NCBI GenBank assembly: GCA_026214975.1
Contig: JAOBSW010000740.1
Location: 58,940 to 122,939 of the forward strand
Direction of reading: 5' to 3'
DNA length: 64,000 nt
From: Gentiana macrophylla
Taxonomy: Eukaryota > Streptophyta > Magnoliopsida > Gentianales > Gentianaceae
Position 1 is the stretch's first letter. Every line of letters begins with the position of its first letter. Positions 37,110-48,665 of this stretch are shown in pieces. The notes under the pieces were generated by a model that saw only the letters and a program-made list of their open reading frames with translations, ran no database searches and was not told the origin of the DNA. Made by a program: the position numbers and the translations under genes.

Positions 37110-38374
37110 GAGAAATTTTTGGTACCCATATCTATTTGGGTCCTAACTGATTAGTTTTTGATGATATATTTTTATTTTTAACTTCATATCTCTCTTGATA
37201 TTTTGACTGGGTAGAGTCAGCTTTCACAAACTTTTCCTGTTTTGTCCTAACAGTTTTTTGTTTATTCAGTTTGAGAAACTGAAGTTATGGTTCATTCCAA
37301 TCTTCATCAATGGGAAATAGTCTTCCTTTCCTTCTGAGTATGTCATTCCATGAATGATCTTCATTTATAGATGGATATGACTTGAAGAGTTTTTTCATCG
37401 ATCTCGGATCGCTTTTGCCTTTTTCACTTTTTATGAATCTTTCTCAGAAAATCTGCTGGTTTGGTGCATTTTACCAACCGATTTTTCGGGCCTATCGCTT
37501 TGTGCATTGGTCAGGCCGACTTTTTGTTAGTTCTAATAATTTTATCGTCAATTCTCGATCGCTGAGTAGTCACAAATTTTATTGCAAATCGATCTTGGTC
37601 TAAACTTAGAATTATAGTGATTATTAAACCCTAAACCAGATCTATCTCCAAATGGTTTTCCTGGTTTGAACTGAACACTGGAAATTGGATCAACTAATGA
37701 TTCTATCAGGTCATCAGTTGGTCGAATTACCTTGGTTCTATTATTAGTCTTAATTAGATTGATTCAAAGATTCAATCTCAAATTTTTGTTTTCAATAACT
37801 TTTCTCCTTTTGACATTCTCATAATTCTTTTGAATTACCCCTAATTCCTTTATGAGTATGTCCAAGGTTTCATTGAAATCTTCATTTCTTTGATTGTTCA
37901 TGGTTGTGTGAGTGTTGGATGTAGATACAATTACCTCCTGATGTTTGATAGGTAAACCTTCTGTCGAGAAATCATCATCAATTAGAAATTGCTTTCCTTT
38001 ATCAATAGAATTTGCCTGTCAGGTTGCCCTTAGCAAAGATGATTTCTCATCGCCACCTCCATAACTCATGGGTAGAACAACGCCTTTGGCCTTTGTGATG
38101 CATGGTTCTTTAATCAATTTTTCTTCTATATCATCGCCACTCAGAATAACTCTTTTTCGGTTTCTTTTGAAAGATCGCTAGGATGGAAATCCTCTCGATT
38201 CATCATCAACATTCGCTGAACTCAATGTCTTCATCATAACTAAAATGAGGTTCCGATTTGTATGTGAGCTCGTGGTAATCGAATCTTTCAAATACTTGAT
38301 CATGAAAATCAAAACAACATTCATCAAATAATCACTGGGGATATTCACCAATTTCTAATTCTAGATGTATCCAT
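37110..38374 (-). pseudogene. Element C gag remnant, ends only
   Basis: The minus-strand ATG at 38374 opens with the same sequence as F gag (ATGGATACATCTAGAATT). The region closes at 37140-37110 with a GPK-IWVPK phrase, the gag end. In between are charged and Asn/Lys-rich pieces with many stops. Neither capsid-like core nor zinc knuckle is recognised. It is longer than in F (1.26 kb against 0.79 kb). Confidence 0.55.
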
Positions 38375-38431
38375 TGTAAAATATCAACACTCGACACTTA
38401 AAATCGCTCGATCTCTTCTTAAAGAAGCACC

Positions 38432-38446
38432 GCCTCCGATACCAAT
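38432..38446 (-). other. Primer-binding site of element C
   Basis: Minus strand ATTGGTATCGGAGGC next to the LTR end CCAACA. Only one copy is present, unlike element B. Confidence 0.8.
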
Positions 38447-38508
38447 TGTTGGTCCTTGAAAGGCTAACACAAGTTTGTAGGGGGTGAATAAACTTGTCCC
38501 TAAAAACT
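38447..38508 (-). repeat. 5' LTR of element C, left piece (cut by element G)
   Basis: TGTTGGTCCTTGAAAGG to CCCTAAAAACT; this is the R-U5 end on the minus strand. The sequence resumes after G at 50408. The junction bases AAACT (38504-38508) and AAACC (50408-50412) are the G target duplication with one change. Confidence 0.9.
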
Positions 38509-40266
38509 TGTTAGAAATAAAATTTATATTTTGATGATAATTCATCTTAAGTGTTAAAATATTATCTTAACCCCATTGATGAAGTGTCAATCTAGTCGTT
38601 ATAGTGGAAAGCTAAAAGATGTCTAGAATGTAATGTATAAGTTTTACTGTAGAGTCTGATATTTGTATAGTTTACATCGCATAAGCAATCAGAATTATTA
38701 GTGTCGTGAAACTCAAAATTGGAAATCATTTAGAAAAATCGAAATCATCGAGACAAGCAAATCGACTTCGTAATACACCAACATGAAACCGCAGAAGGTA
38801 AGTTCGCCGAGAGTTACTGCATCGGCTTGACTTATCTAAAAGATCAAGAACCGAGGGTTCAAACTCGCTTATTGAAGAATGAAGAATCGAGGGTTCAAAA
38901 CTCGCCATCAAGAATGAAGAACTCGAGGGTTCAAACTCGCTATGAAGATTACAAGTCGAGATCAGAAAGTTGGACTTCGTGCAAGATTGTGGTGACCTAA
39001 TCGACTTTATGGATCTTGTATGAAGACCTAAGAATCATAAGAACAATGAATTTTAGATGATAATGAATCATGGTGTACTGATTAAGTCAATTATAATTAG
39101 ATGAAAACAGAGTACCGATATTTGAAGAAGAGTAAAATCTCAAGCACGCTTCAAGTCGCTTAGAAAATCGACAAAATAAAACTCAAGATAAAATCGATAA
39201 GGAAACTCCGCTTTATAAGTCAACCATCCAACAAACCAAAGTACAATAACGTTGTAAAGAAAACAATTTCATTGATGAGTTATCGACACAAACATAACGG
39301 TTAGAAAATATAGCCATTGCAAGATAGACATTGATACAATTCAAATTGAAGCCGATGAACGCTTGACTTCACACTATAAATAAGACTTTGCACCAACAAC
39401 AAAATATATGTAATGAGCATATACAAGAATCAACAAGCAATTTTGTGCATAAGTCTATTCTATTCGAATTGCTATCATCTCTGAACTATAACAAGATCAT
39501 ATCTAGTATTTCTTCAAGTGTTCAAGCTACAAAGAATTTATCAAGAATCCAACACTTTGAAGAACCACAAACAAGAATCAACTTATTGATTCTCAGCCCA
39601 ACCTTGATTCTACATCAAAGGTTTTAGACTGTGAAGCAAACCGGGAAGGTTTTGCCAAGGACAACAGACAAGCAAATGGGTAGACTGTGTTTATGGTGGT
39701 AGAAATGTGAAGAGGCAATCCTACCTCTAAGGACCAAAGTGGTTCAAGCATTTGAAGAGCAGCAATTCTACCTGCTCTACAACTGCTTAGATAGTGAAGC
39801 TGTGGATTAGCCAAGGACTATTGTTTAGACTTTTTGAAACAAGCCACCTCAAGAAGTTCTAGTGGAATTTTCCTCCGCACTATATGGGAAGATAGGACGT
39901 AAAGGATTACACCACCTGAACTCTATAATATCCATCTTATTTACTTTATGCATTTATTTATTTATTCAAGATTTACTTTATCGTGACAGATACTTGATTG
40001 TTATACTCTCACAAATACAACCGACATTCACTGTAATTCAGCCCACAACACTCACTCGCCATAATAGAATAAAAAGATCAAGAAAAAGGCTAAAATCATA
40101 TCCGCCGCCGTTGACTTGGGCCACTAAGTCGCTTGACTTAATCTTAGCTTTGTCACTTAACTCCACACATGTTTTTAATCGAACCTTAATTTTCTTTAAA
40201 TCCAGCTTTAGGGACAAGTGTATTCACCCCCGCCTAAATTTGTGTTATTTTCCAAGTGGACCAACA
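38509..40266 (+). repeat. 5' LTR of element G
   Basis: Begins TGTTAGAAATAAAATTT and ends GTGGACCAACA. TATA box TATAAATA at 39375-39382. The pre-PBS hairpin (40214-40243) has one mismatch and one G-T pair. The PBS ATTGGTATCGGAGC follows at 40267-40280. A 165-codon open frame at 39862-40359 crosses the LTR end and PBS and is not a gene. Confidence 0.9.
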
Positions 40267-40386
40267 ATTGGTATCGGAGCAAAGAGTTTTTTAACAAGAT
40301 ATCATTTGCTCTTTATCTCCTATAGTTGTTCTTATTTGAAAGCTCGCTTTCCAGCTTAATTCATCATCGCCTACCACTCACTCACA

Positions 40387-42520
40387 ATGGATAACAATCA
40401 ATATGCAAGACAAATGCTTATGTGCAACATGGACAGATTTGACGAATATAAACGCTATATGCAGCATTTCTAGCAGCCTACTCATGATGAAATGATGGAC
40501 GATTCACCGATGGACCAATTCAAATCACTCATATGCAAACCGCTGGTGGAGAGCAAGTTCGAAAGTTGCAAAACCCAAACCGAATGGACTAGTGATGATC
40601 GCAAGAGAAACAATCTCAACAATGTTGCCATGGACTTTATCCTCGTAACTCTTGACAAAGAACATGTACTTGAAGGTGAAAGAATGTACAACTTCCAAAG
40701 AAATGTTGACAAACTTCGCTTAGCTTGTGAAGGAACAGATTCAATCAAGGAAAATAAAATTTCAAGTAAAACAAAAGTTTGAGAATTTCAAGATGAAACT
40801 GAGAAACCATTGACCAAATGGAGACAAGATTCAAGCATATCATGGATGAACTAGATCTACTCAAGATTTAATACTCAAAGAAAGCCATCAACACAAAAAT
40901 CTTGAAGGCATTACCAATGTGCCGAAGATGAAGGTCAATGCTATGGAAGAATCCAGAGACTTGATGTAAGATCCATTCAAAATCTTTTCATATCCGAAAC
41001 GATGAATTCAAGTTGAAGATTTCATAACCACAAATGAATAATCAAAGCTCGAAGAACTAAAGACCACAAAGACTTGCAAATGATCAAATGAGATTCAAGA
41101 AAACTCATCTAACAATCTTCATGAATTGTATGAAATGGAAGAAGAAATGGCTCTAATGATGAACAGACCAAGAATGAAAAGTGGACACCAAATACCAAAA
41201 GTTCATCAAAAGGACTCGAGAAAAGAAAAGATGATGAATACTCTGCTTCAATCGCAAGAAACCAGACATTATAAAGTCAATGTCCGTAATCGTCAAGAAA
41301 ACTCCACCACCAAGAAGAGTTGGTAAGAGCACTCCTTGCCGGAGATGAATCGACATGAAGTCGGGTAATCAAAGATTATCGATGACACGCCTTTAATGGC
41401 ACACATGGAAGATCCAAATGAGTTATGTGAATCAAACTCTAAATACTCTTCACTTTGATTTCCATGATAAATGCATGTTCTTCGATCCGACTCCAATCCA
41501 AAAATCTAGATTAGAAGAAACTCTTGACGAAGTTGATGAATCGCCTAGTAACCATACAAGCCGGTTATGAATCAATCAAAGCCGAAAGAAAGTCTAATTC
41601 TTGAAGTTGAAAGATTGAAGTCCCAACTAAAAATGTTGAAATCGACTAAAATCGATAAAGAAAAGATTCAAGATCACCATCGACGAAGAAAAGAATCAAT
41701 CGCTTACTCAATCAAGTTCACCATCGATTCAAATCAGAAAACCATATGAGACAAAATTGGTTTAGATTTGATACACAAAGAATCTTCAAAGAATGGAACT
41801 AGCAAAGTCGCTGGGCCTAGTACCAAAACCGGTATTTTTTAGTAAATGAGCAACTTCCACAAACCGAGAAAATTGTCGAACCAAGAAAGCCAGATCACAC
41901 AGATAAATCGCTTTCTAAGAAGACAACTACATCTACCAACAAAGATAAATCAAATGGTAGATCACCAGATCCAATGGAAACCAAACGGCAAATCAACTAC
42001 CGTGATCCACAAAACCAATGAAGTCGTGAACCGTAAAAATTACAATCAAAATAAATCCAAGAATGTCAATCATTCAAAGATTCACATATTTAGGGGGAAA
42101 GGAAGACTATATCCCACTCGATGATGATTGGAATTTTATCGAATTTGTTAATAAAACTCGATAATGACAATCATTCCAAACCTAAAACTTATCACAAGTT
42201 TCACCAAAACTCACAGAGGACTAATCTCGCCTCAAGATAAGTTACAAGACAAAGGTCAATCCGCACTCAAGATGTATGAATGATGGTTATCACTCTAGCT
42301 TTAATAATGTAAATCAACATGGAAACAAATTTCACCGAAGATTCGAGAAATCATATAAATAAGACACAAATCCAACATGATACTATGGGAGTGTGGCTTA
42401 CATATATGAAAACAAGTGCAACAATATCCAAGAATCCTAAAAGGATATATTCCCAGAGTTGTAATGGAGAATCGATCCTCATGGACCCAAACCGAGTTGG
42501 GTACTTAAAACTTTTAATTT
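40387..42520 (+). pseudogene. Element G gag
   Basis: The ATG at 40387 opens MDNNQYARQMLMCNMDRFDE. The capsid-like region (40492-40782) contains EWTSDDRKRNNLNN and MDFILVTLDKEHV, typical of the plant copia gag (UBN2-like) family. A CCHC zinc knuckle is visible at 41244-41285: the first Cys, the His and the last Cys can be read, but the second Cys codon is lost because TCGC stands where CTGC is expected (41252-41255). A charged coiled-coil-like part follows (41567-41670, EVERLKSQLKMLKSTKIDKE). The region ends with GPKPSWVLK near 42485-42511. Gag would form the particle and bind RNA. Many stops and frameshifts. Confidence 0.75.
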
Positions 42521-42780
42521 TCATTGCAGATATATGGTACTTTGACAGTTGGTTGCTCTGACACATGACAAAAGAGCAATGACTGCCTCAAGAATTTTAT
42601 TGCAAAGGATGGACCAAAAGTCAATTTTGGAAGTAAAGATAAACCCGATTACACCTGTGAGGTTTTGGCACCTTAATCGTAAATGGACTTACGATCAAGA
42701 ATGTATCTTATGTAGAATGACTACACTACAATCTACTCAAAGACAAGTCAATTTTGTGATATGGGATACAAAGTTACTTT
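42521..42780 (+). pseudogene. Element G protease remnant
   Basis: The frame near 42534-42570 reads WYFDSWLL-HMTKEQ, aligning with the copia protease start WYLDSG-S-HMT. The catalytic Asp and Ser are present, the Gly is not. Further on, IVNGLTIKNVSYVE-LHYN (about 42675-42735) matches the protease end before integrase. Several stops occur. In an intact element it would cleave the Gag-Pol polyprotein. Confidence 0.65.
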
Positions 42781-43960
42781 TGATAAAGAATTTCGCGCTG
42801 TCATTAGCTTAATCACTTTATCAAGTTGTCCTAGCCGGAAGAAGAAAAGAAAACATGTATGTGGTAGATTGACAATCGCCGCTGTCGAAACTTGTTTGCT
42901 CGTGGCATACCAAATTAGAAATAAGTTGGCTATGGCACAAGAAATCGAAAGTCATCTCAATTTTGATGACATCAACACACTTGTTAAGAAGCAATAGTCA
43001 TTGACTACCAGAGATATCATATAAGAAGGACAACTTATGTGATGCATGTCAACAAGGAAAACAAACAAAAGCAAGTTTCAAGACCAAGTCTCAAAGATTC
43101 AACAACTAGACATCTAGAATTGCTACACATGGATTTATTTGGACCTATTACACCAATTAGTATCATGGAAAGAAATATACATTGGTGGTAGTAGATGATT
43201 TTTCAAGATATACTTGGGTAATCTTTCTAACCAAGAAAAGTGAAACCAAGCAAAGGCTCACGTAACTTCTCAAGAGACTTTTAATCGTAAAGGAGTTTCA
43301 AGCATATAAGATAAGATCCGATAAAGGAACCGAATTCTCAACAAAGGTGATTATTGAATATTGTGAAGAAAATGGTGTCTTACACCAACTTGTCGCCACA
43401 GAACACCACAACAAAATGGTGTAGCTGAAAGAAGAAACAGTAACACTCAAAGAAGCCGGGAGGACTATGATCCTGTGAAGCTAAACTACCGAAAGATATT
43501 GAGCGTAAGTAGTTAACATGCCTTGTTACACTCGTAATGTATCTCTCATGAACAAGAGACATGAGAAGACTCCTTATGAAATTTGGAATGGAAGAAACCA
43601 AATGTTTCATACTTTCATGCTTTTGAAGCAAATGTTTCATACACAATAATGGAAAAGATCAACTTCACGCTTTTCAACCCAAAGTCGATGAAGGAATTTT
43701 CCTAGATATTCAAGTGTCAAAGAAAGCTTTTAGAGTACTAAATAAAAGGACACTCAAGCATGAAGAATCAATACATGTAGTACTTGATGAACCAAACTTC
43801 CTCGGTGAAACAATCAAGACCGACGAGAACCGCCTCGCCTCGCTACTACCACGCCGAACCGGGGCCAGCTTGACGTTGGAAGACTACAAATTTAAGAATG
43901 TTCAGATCAAGATCACCCTCGCCTAATTGCTCACAACTTGAACAACTTCATTCGATTCGC
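42781..43960 (+). pseudogene. Element G integrase remnant
   Basis: The zinc-binding half is marked by WHTKLEISW (near 42905) and LCDACQQGKQTKASFK (43028-43075). The catalytic core follows: HMDLFGPI (first Asp, near 43127-43150), TLVVVDDFSRYTWVIFLTKK (43175-43235), IRSDKGTEFST (second Asp, near 43312-43342) and IEYCEENGV (the Glu, near 43350-43376). The C-terminal part includes KAFRVLNKRTLKHEESIHVV (43723-43782), typical of SIRE-like copia. The core residues are all visible but lie in different frames. Integrase would insert the cDNA copy. Confidence 0.8.
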
Positions 43961-45640
43961 TGAACAAGTTCAAGAACCGCTTTTGAAGAATCAATTGAAC
44001 AAAATGCAAATCGCTTGATACAAACTCACACACATCAATGGATGAGAGATCACCTCAAGAACAAGTTATTGGTGTACTCAAGTCGAGTTCAACAAGACAT
44101 CAACTAGATGCAATGATTGCATGCTTTCGCCTCAATCGTAACCCAAAGAAATTGAAGAAGCTTTGAAAGATCCAGATTGATATTAGCTATGCAAGAAGAA
44201 CTCAATGAATTCGAGATAAATCAAGTATGGGAATTGGTAGATAAACTAGTTCATGTCAATATCATTGGAACCAAATGGGTTTTCGTAAATAAACTTGATG
44301 AAGATGGGAACATCATCGTAAACAAAGCCGCACTTGCAAAGAAAAGGATACTCTCGCTGTAAGGCATAGACTTTTATGAAACTTATGCACCAGCTTGCAA
44401 GACTGAAGCAATCGACTATTTCTTGCTTACGCAAATTCACAAGAAATTCAAAGTTTATCGATGGATGTTAAAAGTGCTTTTAAATGGAATTTTGAAGAAG
44501 AAGTATATGTTCAACAACCACCCGGATTTGAAATCAAAGATCAAGGTATAAAGTTTTCACTAAGGAAAGCTCTTTATGGATCAAACAAGCACCAAGAGCT
44601 TGGTACTAAACTCTATCTCGCTTCTAGTGGATAATGGATTTATCAAAGGAACAATCGACAAAACCTTATTCAGATGAAGAATGGAGAAGATACTCTACTT
44701 GTTCAAATTTATGTTAATGATATCATTTTTAGATCGTAAATGAGTAATATGTGAGAAATTTGCAAGTTTGATGAAAAGCAAATTTTGGGATGAGTATGAT
44801 GGGAGAATTAAATTATTTCCTAGATTGCAAGTTAAACAATTAGTCGATGGAATTTTCATTCACCAAACCAAATATACAAGAGAACTTATCAAAAAGTTTG
44901 GTATGAGAAATATAATCGAATTTCTACACCAATGGGGACCAACATCGATTAGATGAAGACAAAGAAGGTAAAGATGTTGATCAAACACTCTACGTATGAT
45001 GATTTAAGCTTACTCTATCTTACAAAGCAAAGTAGGCTGCATATATATTTTAATCGCTCGGTGTATGTGCAAGATTTAGTCAAGACCAAAGGAAAGTCAT
45101 CTCACAGCCAGAAAAGAACTTTGAAATATCCGAAAGAGACAGATGGAGTTGGAATTTGGTATTCAAAAGAAGGAGAATTCAAGCCGATTTCTTATTCAGA
45201 TTCGACTATGTCGATGCAAAGTGATGTAAAAGCACATCGTGCACATGTCGGGCTTATTGGGAAATAGACTTGTGTCATGGTTTAGCAAGAAGCAAAACTC
45301 AATCTCAACTTCAACAAATTAAGTCGAATATATAGCAAACCGGAAGTTGTTGTGCTCAAGTTTTATGGATCGACAAAGAATTAAGAGACTATGGATGTAA
45401 GAAGGAACAATTCCCATAATGTGTGATAACACAAGTGCAATTGCAATTATCGATAATCCAGCTTTTACACTCAAGGACAAAGCACATTGATGTCTCACAC
45501 CACTTCATAAGAGATCATGCAGAGAAGAATGATATAACAGCTTTTATGTACCTACTAAAGATCGGGCCATGTGATATCTTTACAAAGCCATTGACAAAGA
45601 AAGATTTGCCAAATTAAGAACCGAGTTGGGAATAATTAAA
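43961..45640 (+). pseudogene. Element G reverse transcriptase and RNase H remnant
   Basis: The RT begins near 44190 with MQEELNEFEINQVWELVDK and IIGTKWVFVNKLDEDGNI (44260-44313). YETYAPACKTEAI and WMLKVLLNG follow. The catalytic box reads QIYVNDIIF (44705-44731), so the first Asp of YVDD is Asn here. RNase H pieces are LLYLTKQSRLHIYF (45016-45057), PISYSDSTM, RTKHIDVSHHFIRDHAEK (45471-45524), then DIFTKPLTKKDLPN in the final frame, closing near 45640 with RTELGII. Frames change repeatedly. The order and motifs are standard copia. Confidence 0.85.
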
Positions 45641-46110
45641 GTCGCTAAGCCAGAGATTCGCTGCGGGATTAATCTTTGTTATGTTGTGCGCCACTTAACA
45701 GATTAGTCATTGACATCAACAATCTCAAATCGACAAATCAAGAATTTGACAAAATCAATAATTTGATGGAACTGAATTATCTCTAGAATTGACCTCAGAT
45801 CGCTGCTCCACCAAATTTAGTCAAAGGTTGATAAGATAGAATCAACAAATGTTATATCGCATTAAATTGCCACGCTTCTTTTGTCGTAATTTCGTGTGTA
45901 CACCCTACGATTGTCGAACAAGACACGACGGGTTATCAAAACCATCATGGAATTTGAAAGTTGTACCACTCAACCGCCGTAATATCCTACCTATTTATTC
46001 AACCTCCGCTCACACTATTCTCTATCAAAATTCAAAAATATTTTCGTAAAGCAAAATAGACTTTACAACCTTCTCTTTCAAAAATCAAATTATTGTGTTC
46101 ACACTCAAAT
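45641..46110 (+). other. Spacer between pol and the 3' ORF of element G
   Basis: About 470 bases with no recognised coding sequence. The stretch just upstream of the next ATG resembles the gag-ORF2 spacer of element B in composition. CCTATTTATTCAACC (45988-46002) stands where B and C have their TATA box, but no proper TATA box is seen here. Confidence 0.45.
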
Positions 46111-48560
46111 ATGGCCACTTCGGATGATTCGAAAGACAAACGATTGATCACAGAGATGGATGAACTAACACTTGAAATGTATGAAGGTATGTGTCAAAAC
46201 ACCTTGTTAGCCAGCTGTGTACGAGATAAAATCTAAAAACAACTAGGATTGAACAACATCCTCGGTTAGTTTCAAAGAAAACGAGACGTGGAAGGCATTT
46301 TGCAATTTTGGCAAAATATGCGATTAGTCGAGACTCCTTGATAACTACACAACCGTGGAGATCGTGATTGTTCTCAATAAAAGAGTCATGAGGTCACTTC
46401 TTGGCTTCGCAAAACAACAAAGAACTTCAACAGAGCCACTCTACCATTGAAGAAAGAAGCTTTTCTCGCAATGATTACTTCGCCTACGTAACCAATCGAA
46501 CCTGGTATTCATGTCGACAAAATCAAGCCGTAATTTGGAAATTCAAGCAGATGGCTCAAAGAACACGCCATTGGAAAATCCAAAGGAATTAATATACTTT
46601 CGAAGAAAATATTTTGTCGATGAACATAATTTGGGATAATATAGAATTTAATTGGGCAAAGTTATATAGTCAATCGCTTCAAGAAGCAACACTTAGTCAA
46701 TTAGAAAGTGTGAAAAGATCTCAAGTCAAGGACAAGTAATCGATGGGAGATTCCGATCAAGAAGACTTTAGTGGAATCATTTAGTTTATTTAGAAAGAAT
46801 TAAGGAAGGGAAGCAAGCAAGGCTTAAATGCAACATCAAGGAAATCGCAGTAAACAACTTCCCAACCTCAAGCTAAGTCGTATTAATCGTGTTTCAAAGC
46901 AGAAGTCGAACACAAAAGCGACTAAGCTTAAAAGCTTAATCCATTGTAAGGAAGATCGCTTGTAAGATGTTTGTACCTCAAATCTCAAGTGAGAAAGCAC
47001 CAACCGAGGGGGAACAACAACATCAATTGACAATCAAGTTACTCAAGAGAATGTCATCGCCGACCATCTTCTCGTATACAACATCAATCGGTTCAAAGAA
47101 TCAAGACACCTTCGGTTCGAAAAAATAATTAAGTCGATGAAAATGAAACTTCAACCGTAAGATTCTCGAGATGTCGCTTATTACAGATCAAGAAAATTAC
47201 TTTAGAGAAATTGGAAGTTAGAGATCTTTACTCTTTGTTTCCTATTACGTAATTTTTGACAATCTGCTTTCAAAAGATTTACCTAACTAGCAAAAGAAGA
47301 GAATCGTGCACATCATCTAAAGACAGCTCAAAGAAAAAGGATGATGATGACCATGATAAGTCAAGAAAAGAAGTTGATGATACTACGCTTTGCAAACAAA
47401 TACCAATCTCAACCTCTAGCAACGCAAATCGCACTCACAAAGCAGTTAAGGATTACCGCTGGAAATCGATAATCGACAATCAAAGAAGTTAAATTGGATG
47501 AAATCGCATAAACCGATGATTATTGCCGATAATACTTAGGATAAGGATCAAATAAGCTACATATGATCCCTCCGATTTTCTATCTAAGGATGAATTGGCC
47601 AGAGTTCATGAAAACTTGAAAATTGTACTCACCGTAGAGAGATACATGTAATGGCCTTTTATCAAACATCTCTCGATATCTTGATTATAGAACTAGAATC
47701 GATGTTTCAGCTTCATGCAAGACTGAGATGATTTACAAATCAAGTTCAAGTTCTCGCTAGTAGATTGTGTTACTCAAACAACAACTCAAGATTCAACCGC
47801 AGAGATAGAGAAACTCATGCTCAAAGCTCATTGGCATATAAATCAAGATATCTACGGGTTAGAAACTCACTTAAGAAAGTACTTGCTTCTCAACGATGAT
47901 TTTAAGATCAAAAGCAACCCATGCCCTGGTAGATCGCTTATATGATGCCAAAAAGTGGGGAAGTCAAGAAGGAAAGCTTCAAATTACTTGGAGAAATGAA
48001 GCGACTTGAAGAAGAATTACAAAGATACAGATCGATCCTAAATTTTTGAAGGAAGAGTTAATCGATGATCAACTTATTGAAAAATACAATCAAACCTGAG
48101 ATGTAAGAGTTACTTTACAAAGGATTGTGGGACACAGCTTTATCAAAGATTACAATCCTATTAAAGCCAAGTACAAGGATGTAACATTTGAGGAATCCTT
48201 GAACTACTTTCTCGCCTGATATTTACTCAAAGCAAAAATTGCACAACATATGAAGAATCGAGGATTGATGATAAATCAAGATTAAAGACAAGATCGAATA
48301 AATGAAAGTTTCGATCTAGTAGAATTTGAAAATTACTACTAGAAAGACTCAAGCTTACCCAAGCTAATTCAATGGAGAAGATGGAAAGAAAGTAGTCAAG
48401 TTGACTACAACAAGACCTTTTCAAAGGAAGACTCCAAGCTTGAAGAAGATTTTCGATTGTATGACAAAGCAAAAAGATATGACTCACCATGCAAAAAGCT
48501 AAGAAGAAGCTTAGTCTTTAATCACAGTTATTTGAACAAAATGTACTTATCCAGCTTTTT
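46111..48560 (+). pseudogene. Element G extra 3' ORF (ORF2-like, envelope-like position)
   Basis: ATG at 46111 opens MATSDDSKDKRLITEMDELT. A block near 46350-46420 with VIVVLNKRVMRSLLGFA takes the place of the IKVIENLIADIFGF block of B, and PIEPGIHVDKIKP (46490-46530) follows. Later come a Lys/Asp patch SSKKKDDDDHDKSRKEVDD (47317-47373) and charged, coiled-coil-like sequence to about 48560. It lies between pol and the PPT, the place of the envelope-like ORF of SIRE elements, and resembles ORF2 of B, C and F only in the N-terminal part. Broken by many stops. No signal peptide or membrane segment is visible, so a true envelope role is not supported. Confidence 0.5.
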
Positions 48561-48645
48561 GCTCATTCTAATGAAAACCGCTTTTCCGCTTTACATTGTT
48601 TACATTGTTTTGATCTTTAAGATTTTCTCGTTAGGAGAGTTTTGG

Positions 48646-48665
48646 CATCATCAAAAAGGGGAAAT
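48646..48665 (+). other. Polypurine tract of element G
   Basis: AAAAAGGGGAAAT directly before the LTR start TGTTGG. The bases just before it, ATCATCAAAA, pair with TTTTGATGAT at 48686-48695 in the LTR. Confidence 0.85.

Noticed and set aside
39862..40359. 165-codon plus-strand frame, the longest uninterrupted frame in the window
   Set aside because: It runs across the end of the G 5' LTR, the PBS and the leader, with no family resemblance. Chance frame.
46111..48560. True envelope glycoprotein in element G
   Set aside because: No signal peptide, membrane segment or cleavage site is visible. Only the position recalls envelope-like ORFs.
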